Of a stretch of 64,000 nucleotides of DNA, positions 57,830-64,000 are shown in pieces (positions within the stretch are counted from its first letter, which is position 1; the number at the start of each line of letters is the position of its first letter). Origin of the DNA: Ruminococcaceae bacterium UBA6353 (lineage in GTDB: Bacteria; Bacillota; Clostridia; Oscillospirales; Acutalibacteraceae); NCBI GenBank assembly GCA_002437905.1, contig DJRT01000025.1, forward strand, positions 40,027-104,026. The letters run 5' to 3'. A program made the position numbers and the translations under genes. The notes below the pieces were generated by a model that was not told the origin of the DNA, ran no database searches, and worked only from the letters and a program-made list of their open reading frames with translations.

Positions 57830-58303
57830 TCAGCCGTCGGTAATGCCCGACACGCGCTGCACGCCGTCCACATCCTCCAGTGAGCGGAGAAACTCCCCCA
57901 CCGGTATCAGCATCTGATCCACCCTGGCGGATACGGAGGCATTGGCCACCCCGCCGGAGGGGATATTTTGGTTAACGGTCAGAATATTGGCGCCCGCACG
58001 GGCAAAGCACTCCAGCACGCGGGAGATGACCCCCGGCATATGCCGCAGCACCAGGTGCACCGTCACGGTACGGCCGGCGGTCTCCTCGTCATAGGGCAGT
58101 ACCGCGTCCCGGTATTTATAAAATGCCGTGCGGGAAATGCCCGCCTCCTTGGCTGCCTGCGATACAGTGGTCGCACGGCCGGTCTGCAGCAGGCGCTTGG
58201 CCTGCAGGGTGCGCAGGATAATATCCGGCAGCACATCCGCATCCACCAGCACCAGCCGCCGCTTGCGGCCCTTCTGGCCGCCGCGCTCCGCGGCGCGGGT
58301 CAC
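57830..58303 (-). CDS. UPF0735 ACT-domain regulatory protein (PheB-like)
   Basis: A 157-residue protein with an N-terminal helix-turn-helix-like part (TVSQAAKEAGISRTAFYKYRDAV near 47-69) and a C-terminal ACT domain (about 80-155, HMPGVISRVLECFARAGANILTVNQNI). PheB-type proteins lie by hom or thr genes in many Firmicutes and may tune them by binding an amino acid. The GTG at 58303 overlaps the stop of the PBP gene (GTGA), so translation is coupled; the basic N-terminal stretch of about 15 residues is slightly longer than in relatives. It probably controls the hom-lysC genes that follow. Confidence 0.85.
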   Translation of the reverse strand: MTRAAERGGQKGRKRRLVLVDADVLPDIILRTLQAKRLLQTGRATTVSQAAKEAGISRTAFYKYRDAVLPYDEETAGRTVTVHLVLRHMPGVISRVLECFARAGANILTVNQNIPSGGVANASVSARVDQMLIPVGEFLRSLEDVDGVQRVSGITDG

Positions 58304-60726
58304 GGCTGCACCGCCTGGGTGGTCGTGGTGGTGGCCGGCGCCGTGGTGGGCTGTGTGGTGGTCGTGGTAACCTTATTCCCGCCCGTGGTGGTCGTGGTTG
58401 GGGCCTGCGTGGTCGGAACGGTGGTCACCGGCGCCGTGGTGGTTTCGGTCGGCTCCGGCTCCGGTTCCGGTTCATCCGTCACCGCACCGCCGCTGATATA
58501 CGGCAGCGGGTTGCCGGGGTGTGCCTCGCAGTATGCCGGGATATTGGTCTCCTTGTAGGTGCCCTCGTCCGTGGAGGGGCAGGCATCGGTCGCCAGCTGA
58601 CCGGTGGCGGTGCAATAGCTGGCCACCACAACGCCGCTCGGCATCTCAAAATTCTTGATCTCCTTATTGCGGTGCAGGGCCTTCATGGCCTTGTTCCACA
58701 GGCTCTTGGCATAGCCGGTCTGTCCACCCACTAGCACCTGCTGGTTATCGTAGCCAAACCAGCTGGCTGCCGCATAGTAGCCGGTGCCGCCGGCGAAGTA
58801 CACATCGCGCTGGTTTTCTGCCGTACCGGTCTTGCCGTACACATGCCAGCCCGGCCAGGACTTGCTGATATCTGCGGCCGTACCCACGGTGGTTACCCGC
58901 TTCATCAGGTTCAGCATCACATAGCAGGTCGGCGCATCCAGCACCATCACCGATTTCTGTCCGCCCACCAGCAGTGTGGAGGTGGACTCATCCTCTCCCT
59001 GCAGCACCTTGTAATAGGTATAGGGCTTATTATAGAAGCCGCCGCTGCCAAACACGCCATAGGCCGAAGCCATATCCCGCACCGTCACACCCTTGGTGAA
59101 GGCGCCCAGCGCCAGCGGCGCATAGTCAATATCCGAATGGATCTGCCCATTGATCTCCTCCGCCTCAACCAGCGTGGAGAGATGAAAGGTGTTCACCGCA
59201 TAGTCATAGCTGCGCTGCAGGGTCAGCTCCTGCACCAGGCGTGCCGCCACGGTATTGAGGGATTTCTGCAGGGCCACGCCCAGCAGCACATCACCATTAT
59301 CCGGCGTGGTTTTGACCATATAGTTGTGCGGCCACTTCACGCCATTGGACAGCACGATCGGCGCATCCCGCTGCACCGAGGAATAGTGCACCAGATCCAG
59401 CGCCACTGCCGGGCCATAGGAGGTCAGCGGCTTGATGGAAGAACCGGGCGAACGCACCGACTGGGTGGAGCGGTTGAGCACCCGGTTGGCGGTCTTTTCG
59501 CCGCGGCCGCCGATGGTGGCGACCACCCGGCCGGTGTAATCCACCGCCAAAAAGCCGGTCTGCGGGTCCTCTTCGTCCTTGTCCAGATGCTTGGGGTAGT
59601 TGCTTTCGTCTGCATACACGGCCTCTACCGCCTTCTGCAGTGCCGGATCCTCGGCCGAGTAGATGCTCAGGCCGCCATGGTACACGATATTCTCCGCATA
59701 GCTGTAGGTATAGCCGTACTGATCCATCAGGTCGGCGATCACATCCTCAACCACCTGATCCACATAATAATCCTGCACGGTCTGATGCACAGCGCTGCTC
59801 TTGAAGACCAGCTCCTCATTGATCGCCTGCACATATTCATCTTTGGTGATCATACCCTGCTCATACATCTTGGACAGCACCAAATGCTGCCGCTGGCGCA
59901 CATTCTCCGGGTGCTGGTAGGGATGGTAGGTGCCGGGGTTATTGGTGATGCCCACCAGCGCGGCGCTTTCCGCCAGATCCAGCTCCTGCACCTCTTTGCC
60001 GAAATAATAGCGTGCACCGATACCCACGCCCACCAGGTCGCCGGTCAGCGGCAGGTTGTTAAGGTAGGCCTCCAGCACCTGCTGCTTGGTGCTTTCGTTG
60101 CGCTCCAGCTCCATCGCAGCCAGAATTTCGTTCACCTTCCGCTTGATGCTGTGGTCGCGGTTCTGCGTGGTTACACGGATCAGCTGCTGCGTGATGGTGG
60201 AACCGCCGTATTCGGTATTGCCGAGGTGGAACACCCGGTTGAGCAGCAGGTTCACCATAGCGGTGGCTGTGCGCTGGATATCCACGCCATCGTGCTGCCA
60301 GAAGCGCTCATCCTCGATCGCCACCAGGGCATTCTGCACAGTCAGCGGGATCTCATTGAGGTCCACCCAGACGGAATTGCCGCCCAGCAGATTGTGGTAC
60401 GGCTCATAGTTGCCGTTGCCATCCTGCACATAGATCACCGACCGGGCATCCATGGAGAACTTCCCAAGCTCCGGCACATAGCTGGCGGCATCGAAGTTTT
60501 TTACCACATAAACCACCATCACCGTGCCCACGATGCCAACGGAGATGACCCCGACCAGAAACACCGTCAGCACCAGCTGCCCCAGCCGGCGCCAGACGCG
60601 GCGGTGCCGCTTCTTCTGCTGGGGGGTGGGGTGCAGCAGCTCGGCCGCCAGCTTCTTCAAATTCTGCGGCAGCTCCTGCAGCCAGCGCTGCAGACGCTTA
60701 CCGATATTTCCGCTTTTTTTTGCCAT
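58300..60726 (-). CDS. Class A penicillin-binding protein (PBP1A family)
   Basis: An 808-residue bifunctional peptidoglycan synthase. A short cytosolic part and one helix (about 50-75) are followed by the GT51 glycosyltransferase domain (EDERFWQHDGVD near 136, GGSTITQQL near 165) and the transpeptidase domain (SxxK in SPGSSIKP near 430, KTGTA near 629). It ends in a long Thr-rich tail after about residue 760, with tandem Thr runs and Pro/Glu. AAGGAGG lies 7 nt before the ATG at 60726; the longer frame is rejected. It heads the operon that continues into the ACT protein, hom and lysC. Confidence 0.95.
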   Translation of the reverse strand: MAKKSGNIGKRLQRWLQELPQNLKKLAAELLHPTPQQKKRHRRVWRRLGQLVLTVFLVGVISVGIVGTVMVVYVVKNFDAASYVPELGKFSMDARSVIYVQDGNGNYEPYHNLLGGNSVWVDLNEIPLTVQNALVAIEDERFWQHDGVDIQRTATAMVNLLLNRVFHLGNTEYGGSTITQQLIRVTTQNRDHSIKRKVNEILAAMELERNESTKQQVLEAYLNNLPLTGDLVGVGIGARYYFGKEVQELDLAESAALVGITNNPGTYHPYQHPENVRQRQHLVLSKMYEQGMITKDEYVQAINEELVFKSSAVHQTVQDYYVDQVVEDVIADLMDQYGYTYSYAENIVYHGGLSIYSAEDPALQKAVEAVYADESNYPKHLDKDEEDPQTGFLAVDYTGRVVATIGGRGEKTANRVLNRSTQSVRSPGSSIKPLTSYGPAVALDLVHYSSVQRDAPIVLSNGVKWPHNYMVKTTPDNGDVLLGVALQKSLNTVAARLVQELTLQRSYDYAVNTFHLSTLVEAEEINGQIHSDIDYAPLALGAFTKGVTVRDMASAYGVFGSGGFYNKPYTYYKVLQGEDESTSTLLVGGQKSVMVLDAPTCYVMLNLMKRVTTVGTAADISKSWPGWHVYGKTGTAENQRDVYFAGGTGYYAAASWFGYDNQQVLVGGQTGYAKSLWNKAMKALHRNKEIKNFEMPSGVVVASYCTATGQLATDACPSTDEGTYKETNIPAYCEAHPGNPLPYISGGAVTDEPEPEPEPTETTTAPVTTVPTTQAPTTTTTGGNKVTTTTTQPTTAPATTTTTQAVQP

Positions 60727-60811
60727 GTCTGTTCCTCCTTGCCGGATGGCTCCGGCATATATCGGCCGCCGCGATCCATTGGGCGGCAAATACGAAAAGT
60801 ACGACATACTA

Positions 60812-60840
60812 ATAGTATTGCAAAAAGAGGGAAAAGTCAA
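60812..60840 (-). promoter_or_regulatory. Promoter of the PBP-hom-lysC operon
   Basis: Minus-strand TTGACT (60835-60840), 17-nt spacer, TACTAT (60812-60817), about 85 nt before the PBP ATG. Confidence 0.6.
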
Positions 60841-60916
60841 ACCTATTTTGCCATTTTGCAGAGATTTTCCGTGCAAAAGGGGCGGTTTTGCGGGTTTTTC
60901 CGCCCCTGACACATAA

Positions 60917-60959
60917 CCGCCCCCGTTTTCGGACAAAATAGTGCCGAAAAAGGGGGCGG
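60917..60959 (+). promoter_or_regulatory. Hairpin covering the ribosome-binding site of the 104-residue protein
   Basis: CCGCCCCCGTTTTCGG (60917-60932) pairs with 60944-60959 at 15 of 16 positions. The 3' arm contains the AGGGGG Shine-Dalgarno that lies before the ATG at 60965, so translation start would be hidden. Confidence 0.6.
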
Positions 60960-60964
60960 TGATC

Positions 60965-61279
60965 ATGGGTTCCACTTTACGCTCGGTGCTGCTGGCCATT
61001 GCCGCAGCGCTGCTGCTGGTGGCGGTCATGCTGTTTGTCATTTTCCGGTTCCTGCTGCCGGCCGCCGCGCCGGAGCAGCCGCACAATGAGCCGCAGTTTG
61101 TCATCGGCAGCTACGATGGGCAGGTGGCGGTATTTGAGGGGGGCGCGGACTACCCCATGCGGGTATATGATGTATCCATTGCTGCCCTGCCGCCGGAGGA
61201 GCAGGCAAAGCTGCAGGCCGGCATCCCGGCGGCCGATGCCGATGCGCTGTCGGTGCTGCTGGAGGACTACACCAGTTAG
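60965..61279 (+). CDS. Small single-span membrane protein
   Basis: A 104-residue protein with one helix at about 8-30 and an outside domain of about 70 residues with the segment FVIGSYDGQVAVFEGGADYPMRVYDVSIAALP, which resembles the BofC-like small domains of some Clostridia proteins; I cannot name it with confidence. The ATG at 60965 has AGGGGG upstream inside a strong hairpin. It is followed by a minus-strand gene with no clear terminator between. Confidence 0.7.
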   Translation: MGSTLRSVLLAIAAALLLVAVMLFVIFRFLLPAAAPEQPHNEPQFVIGSYDGQVAVFEGGADYPMRVYDVSIAALPPEEQAKLQAGIPAADADALSVLLEDYTS

Positions 61280-61321
61280 CCGGCACAGCGCCGCTGGCCC
61301 AATGGGATTTTGCGAGACGGA

Positions 61322-61966
61322 TCAGGTGTAAATGATCTTCCCCTGGCACTCCACGCTGCCCTCGATCTTTTTACATTCCACATTGCCGCCGCACCGCACA
61401 TCGCCGGTAATGTCATCCCCGCAGCTGACATTGTCTCCACAGTTGACATCGCCGGTGATGTCCCCGACGCAGGAAATATTGTTCCGGCACTCCCGGATAT
61501 CGCCGTTGATCTGCTTACATTCGATGTTTCCGTGCCCCGTAATATCGCCGTGGATGTCGGCCTCGCAGTGCATATGGCCGAAAACCTCGACCTTGAAGTA
61601 TCCCTCTGCCGTTTTGTAGGCTTCACCCGGAAAGGACACATTGATCCAACCGTTTTGGTCAGTCGATTGCAGGATTTTCTTTCCCAGTGTCCGGAAAACC
61701 CGGATCGTGTTGTCGTCATCCCACGGCAGCGCAGAGCAAAGGTCGTAATGGATCTCTTTTTCGCACGGCCGTCCGAACAATTCATCTATGCTGATCGCAA
61801 AAACATCGGCCAGCATCGGCAACAGGTCGATATCCGGGCAGCACTGGGCGGACTCCCATTTGGATACCGCCTGATTGGTCACACCCAATTTCCGGGCAAG
61901 CTCCTCCTGCGTCAGCCCCTGCCTTTTCCGGTAAAACGAAATGGTATCCTGCAGTTTCATGTTCAT
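61322..61966 (-). CDS. XRE-family HTH protein with a Cys-rich repeat tail
   Basis: A 214-residue protein. The N-terminal helix-turn-helix is at about 4-60 (LTQEELARKLGVTNQAVSKWESAQCCPDIDLLPMLADVF). The last 90 residues are short repeats of about 6 or 10 residues with regularly placed Cys and Gly (for example GDVNCGDNVSCGDDITGDV), as in beta-solenoid or bactofilin-like folds, with about 10 Cys. An adjacent palindrome suggests that it controls itself. AAAGGAG lies before the ATG at 61966; MKLQ at 61960 is possible. The Cys tail may bind metal or sense redox state; this is inference. Confidence 0.85.
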   Translation of the reverse strand: MNMKLQDTISFYRKRQGLTQEELARKLGVTNQAVSKWESAQCCPDIDLLPMLADVFAISIDELFGRPCEKEIHYDLCSALPWDDDNTIRVFRTLGKKILQSTDQNGWINVSFPGEAYKTAEGYFKVEVFGHMHCEADIHGDITGHGNIECKQINGDIRECRNNISCVGDITGDVNCGDNVSCGDDITGDVRCGGNVECKKIEGSVECQGKIIYT

Positions 61967-61990
61967 ATTGGCTCTCCTTTGCGCTTTTTT

Positions 61991-62011
61991 TGTAGCTACA
62001 CCTGTATTGTA
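61991..62011 (-). promoter_or_regulatory. Palindrome and -10 of the XRE-family gene
   Basis: A perfect 10-bp palindrome TGTAGCTACA (61991-62000) lies directly downstream of a minus-strand TACAAT -10 box (62006-62011), a typical place for an autorepressor. No convincing -35 box was found. Confidence 0.5.
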
Positions 62012-62084
62012 CCCGATATTCCCGCCGCGCGCAATAACGCAGCCGTTGGGTTTATCCAACCGGCGGTTGGAGGACGGCGCGCAG

Positions 62085-62127
62085 CACGGCATCCGAAAAA
62101 ACTGTTGTAGCCCGATTTGCTTGCCTA
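62085..62127 (+). repeat. Degenerate partial copy of the structured element end
   Basis: The stretch CCGAAAAAACTGTTGTAGCC and the following sequence to TA at 62127 resembles the right end of the 55010-55283 element, including CCGAAAAAAC, TTGTA, CCCGATT and a CTA end. The 21-nt terminal part (62107-62127) matches at about 16 positions. No matching left end was found. Confidence 0.45.
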
Positions 62128-62220
62128 TTGCTATAAGAAAGCGGCTATGGTATAATGCACCTGTAAACGGGGATGGCACCCATCACAAAAAACGGCTTTA
62201 CACACCTATTCGCAAGGGGG

Positions 62221-62769
62221 ATGACACCCATCGAAAAAAACATTATTGTGGTAGATGAACAGGGAAAAACATACGAAGCGACCTATCCCAAAAGAGCAAA
62301 AGGTCTCGTAAAAAACGGCAGGGCACGCTTCATAGACGAAAACAAAATATGTTTGCTGTGTCCGCCGAATACAAAATTGGAGGACAACGATATGTCAAGC
62401 ACAGCAACGACGAAAACAAAATCCAAAGATCCATTGACCATTAAATATGTTCTGGATAAAACCGAGCAAATAATCCGTGACACAGAATATATCCACACGG
62501 CATTAGAGCAGCTTGCTTTGATGCCGAAATCCGACCCCGGCGATATTGCCGGCCAGGCAAAGGCGACTGCCATTGGCGAGGTTGTCCGCTGCAGAGAAGC
62601 CACAAATCAGCAGGCGCTGAGATTTTATGAAAAGCTGTATGACGATTTGACCGGCAAAAGGGGCTTAAAAGACAAGGCTCTTGCCGCACTGGAAAAGTGC
62701 TCAGGCAACGATGAACAGATGGAGAAGCTATCCGGCATACTATCCGAAATCGGGTTTTTAGAGGAATAA
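62221..62769 (+). CDS. Small protein with an RRXRR/PLMP-like N-terminal domain
   Basis: A 182-residue protein whose first 45 residues read NIIVVDEQGKTYEATYPKRA then KGLVKNGRARFID, with CLLC near the end of that part, the order and spacing of the RRXRR (PLMP) domain seen at the N-terminus of IscB-type RNA-guided nucleases. The rest (about 60-180) is helical, with no HNH or RuvC motif. An ATG at 62173 in the same frame and a similar leader repeat (gggatgxcacccatc, at about 62169 and 62217) leave the start uncertain. Shine-Dalgarno signals at both are poor. Domain similarity is by eye only. Confidence 0.7.
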   Translation: MTPIEKNIIVVDEQGKTYEATYPKRAKGLVKNGRARFIDENKICLLCPPNTKLEDNDMSSTATTKTKSKDPLTIKYVLDKTEQIIRDTEYIHTALEQLALMPKSDPGDIAGQAKATAIGEVVRCREATNQQALRFYEKLYDDLTGKRGLKDKALAALEKCSGNDEQMEKLSGILSEIGFLEE

Positions 62770-62959
62770 AACAACGGAACGGCGAGGGGCAACCCTCGCC
62801 GTTCCTTATAATGTCCGGCCCACCGGCCCGGTATGCCTCCTGCAGCAGGGCGGCTGTTTGCCCTCCGGCTGCAGCCGGCTCCTTTTCCGGCTCCTTCGCC
62901 GATGCCGGATCGGTGGCCGGGTCCGTCTTTTTGCCGGGATCGTTCGGGTCATGGGTCAT
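62441..62959 (-). CDS. Doubtful small minus-strand reading frame
   Basis: An ATG at 62959 has a good GGGAGGA upstream and opens a frame whose first 55 residues are a Pro/Ala/Lys/Asp-rich, disordered-looking stretch (MTHDPNDPGKKTDPATDPAS and onward). After that it runs antisense to the previous gene through its terminator, and reads as noise. It may be a short protein whose true end was lost, or no gene. Confidence 0.25.
   Translation of the reverse strand: MTHDPNDPGKKTDPATDPASAKEPEKEPAAAGGQTAALLQEAYRAGGPDIIRNGEGCPSPFRCFIPLKTRFRIVCRIASPSVHRCLSTFPVRQEPCLLSPFCRSNRHTAFHKISAPADLWLLCSGQPRQWQSPLPGRQYRRGRISASKQAALMPCGYILCHGLFARFYPEHI
62776..62805 (+). terminator. Hairpin terminator after the RRXRR-like gene
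   Basis: A perfect 13-bp stem (62776-62788 with 62793-62805) with a 4-nt loop; the T-tail is short. Confidence 0.65.
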
Positions 62960-62994
62960 ACAGATTTCCTCCCTTTTTCGTTTTGGGTAAAAAT

Positions 62995-63017
62995 AAAAGC
63001 CCGTTAAACGGGCTTTT
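62995..63017 (-). terminator. Terminator after the Cys-rich small protein gene
   Basis: A 9-bp perfect stem (62995-63003 with 63009-63017); on the minus strand it is followed by TTTTATTTTT. Confidence 0.75.
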
Positions 63018-63048
63018 AAGCGGGATTAAATAGGGATTAAATCGGCGT

Positions 63049-63309
63049 TTAATCGGATTGTTCTTCGAGTTCAAAGCAGACAGGAAGAGATCCGCGGCCG
63101 TCGCACAGCAATATTTCCCGCGGTATTCTGTTCGGATATATCGTGCACTTTGCAAGGCCGATGTAGCAACGGCAATCGTTGCAAACGACTCGACACGCTC
63201 CCGGATCGCAGGTCATTTGTATGTGGTGCTTGTCCCGATCCGAAAGTTCTCCGTACCGACGCAGCTTCTCCTGCTGCGATAACCGATAAAACTCTGCAAG
63301 CGTCAACAT
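63049..63309 (-). CDS. Cys-rich small hypothetical protein
   Basis: An 86-residue protein with six Cys, four of them clustered (CDPGACRVVCNDCRC near 34-48), which could bind zinc or an iron-sulfur cluster. The N-terminal part (LTLAEFYRLSQQEKLRRYGELSDRDKHHI) is helical. The ATG at 63309 lies 1 nt after the stop of a broken upstream frame and uses GAAGAGG inside it, so it was probably translated with that gene. I do not recognise a family. Confidence 0.6.
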   Translation of the reverse strand: MLTLAEFYRLSQQEKLRRYGELSDRDKHHIQMTCDPGACRVVCNDCRCYIGLAKCTIYPNRIPREILLCDGRGSLPVCFELEEQSD

Positions 63310-63310
63310 A

Positions 63311-63550
63311 TTAAACCTCTTCCATGTAGATGATATTTCCTACGCGCTTAGCAACAACAAATAGCGTATCTCTTTTGAAGAGCACTTCCTGCTCTAATGA
63401 TCATACGATAACCTCCTCAAAAGGTTTAAGATACGCTGCATACAGCGAGGAGAAATGCTCCAAGTACATTCTATTCTTCTTCGGAGCAGCTTGCAAGAAG
63501 TTTTTATACTTTTTGCCGGCCGCCGTTTCCTGCGCCACTGCAAAAACGCA
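63311..63550 (-). pseudogene. Broken gene with an in-frame TGA
   Basis: On the minus strand a continuous frame of about 80 codons ends in TAA at 63311-63313, but a TGA at 63401-63403 interrupts it. Both sides look like real protein: YLEHFSSLYAAYLKPFEEVIV before it, then SLEQEVLFKRDTLFVVAKRVGNIIYMEEV after it. No start codon with a ribosome-binding site is seen at the 5' side, which lies next to the rRNA operon terminator. The C-terminal block is reminiscent of the E-x-E end of ADP-ribosyltransferase-like phage proteins, but this is only a likeness. Nonsense mutation plus 5' loss is the simplest reading. Confidence 0.45.
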
Positions 63551-63584
63551 CAGATAGTGTTGTCCATGCGGAGGAAAAGGAAAA

Positions 63585-63610
63585 GAGGCACATGCAATAG
63601 CATGTGCCTC
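63585..63610 (-). terminator. Terminator of the rRNA operon
   Basis: A perfect 11-bp stem (63585-63595 with 63600-63610), 4-nt loop, followed on the minus strand by TTTTCCTTTTCC, 9 nt after the 5S gene. Confidence 0.85.
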
Positions 63611-63618
63611 TCGTTTGT

Positions 63619-63734
63619 GTTGGCATCTACCTATCGTTCCGGGCCGCTTCCAGCCAAGTATTGTCGGCACCAGTGAGCTTAACTGCCGTGTTCGGGATGG
63701 GAACGGGTGTACCCTCACCGTAATCAACACCAAC
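63619..63734 (-). rRNA. rrf: 5S ribosomal RNA
   Basis: A 116-nt 5S rRNA on the minus strand. The ends pair as helix I, and the interior shows the conserved CCCGTTCCCATCCCGAACAC and AAGCTC segments typical of bacterial 5S. The exact ends are estimated from helix I. Confidence 0.95.
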
Positions 63735-63894
63735 TGCTATCCTATTCACAGCACGCCCGTGCTGTCAACAGCTCTTTCCTCTGCATGGACCTTCAAAACC
63801 GGATAAAGACTTCCGAACAAGTGAACCTTCTGCGCTCTCGGGCATCATTCCCTCCTGCGCCTTCTCCGTGATTCTTTGCATACCTTTGACCTTT

Positions 63895-64000
63895 AGGTCA
63901 AGCCCTCGATCGATTAGTACTGCCAAGCTAAAAGCATCACTGCTCTTACACACGCAGCCTATCTACCACATAGTCTTTGTGGGATCTTACCTGATTTCTC
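63895..64000 (-). rRNA. rrl: 23S ribosomal RNA, 3' end (partial)
   Basis: The last about 106 nt match the well-known 3' end of 23S rRNA, with ACTAATCGATCGAGG near the terminus, and the gene continues past the window edge. About 160 nt of spacer without a tRNA separate it from 5S. Confidence 0.93.

Noticed and set aside
58300..58500. Thr-coding short tandem repeats as a repeat element or CRISPR
   Set aside because: They are imperfect codon repeats in the Thr/Pro-rich tail of the PBP, with no spacer pattern.
63394..63603. A 69-residue minus-strand frame downstream of 5S
   Set aside because: No ribosome-binding site after the rRNA terminator; the overlapping frame of the broken gene reads far more like protein.
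63670..63830. Short frames across the 5S rRNA and the 23S-5S spacer
   Set aside because: They lie in rRNA operon sequence.

Overview
The window is a piece of chromosome from a GC-rich, low-oxygen Firmicute, most likely a gut Clostridia of the Oscillospiraceae/Ruminococcaceae type. This rests on strong AGGAGG ribosome-binding sites, sigma-A promoters with 17-nt spacers, an hrcA-grpE-dnaK-dnaJ operon with CIRCE, an oxygen-sensitive class III ribonucleotide reductase activase, YitT, LiaF-like and UPF0735/PheB proteins, and many isolated glycan-use genes. The assignment is by inference. Many start codons were moved downstream of the longest reading frame because a Shine-Dalgarno, a promoter or family length demanded it.

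Layout. 1-8.6 kb: the end of an unrecognised protein, a copper ATPase that appears to carry a nested CopZ gene, a YhcH-type protein, a DtxR/MntR-type regulator, a ThuA-like protein, and a four-gene operon of ECF sigma factor, membrane anti-sigma candidate, lipoprotein serpin and small exported protein. 8.6-11.8 kb: rhaA, nrdG-dut and a LiaF-like membrane protein. 11.8-21.1 kb: a long minus-strand run of Ca-type ATPase, comM/yifB, uvrC, ktrB, ktrA, aroK and a cell-wall amidase, with an intrinsic terminator placed on the amidase ribosome-binding site. 21.2-26.4 kb: htpG under its own CIRCE operator, a MarR-TauE pair, manA and a GNAT acetyltransferase. 26.4-30.8 kb: divergent tRNA-Thr and tRNA-Pro, then a lower-GC stretch with a gene remnant, a small membrane protein, a MATE efflux gene behind a probable leader-peptide attenuator, and a GH20 hexosaminidase.

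30.8-41.8 kb: a carbohydrate region with two AraC regulators, a DUF4965/GtaA-like protein, birA-bioY, an RpiB/LacAB isomerase, two SGNH hydrolases and a GH13 amylase. 41.9-46.8 kb: the hrcA-grpE-dnaK-dnaJ heat-shock operon, under the second CIRCE. 47-54.9 kb: small hypothetical genes, a three-gene operon (2-hydroxyacid dehydrogenase, beta-helix protein resembling GH110, DUF1643), then a TIM-barrel protein, a beta-CASP nuclease-like protein and a uridine-kinase-like protein. 55.0-61 kb: a 274-bp structured element with 21-bp inverted ends and TA borders, abutting the stop codon of lysC, then lysC, hom, an ACT/PheB protein and a class A PBP, all transcribed leftwards. 61-64 kb: a Cys-rich HTH protein, a small protein resembling the RRXRR/PLMP domain, a broken gene with an in-frame TGA, and the 3' end of an rRNA operon (5S and the end of 23S, minus strand).

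Themes. HrcA probably controls both the DnaK operon and HtpG. Two genes, copA and lysC, contain strong in-frame internal start sites that would release a separate regulatory or chaperone domain. Several local regulators sit beside their presumed targets with visible palindromes in the promoters. No CRISPR array, phage module or complete insertion sequence was seen.
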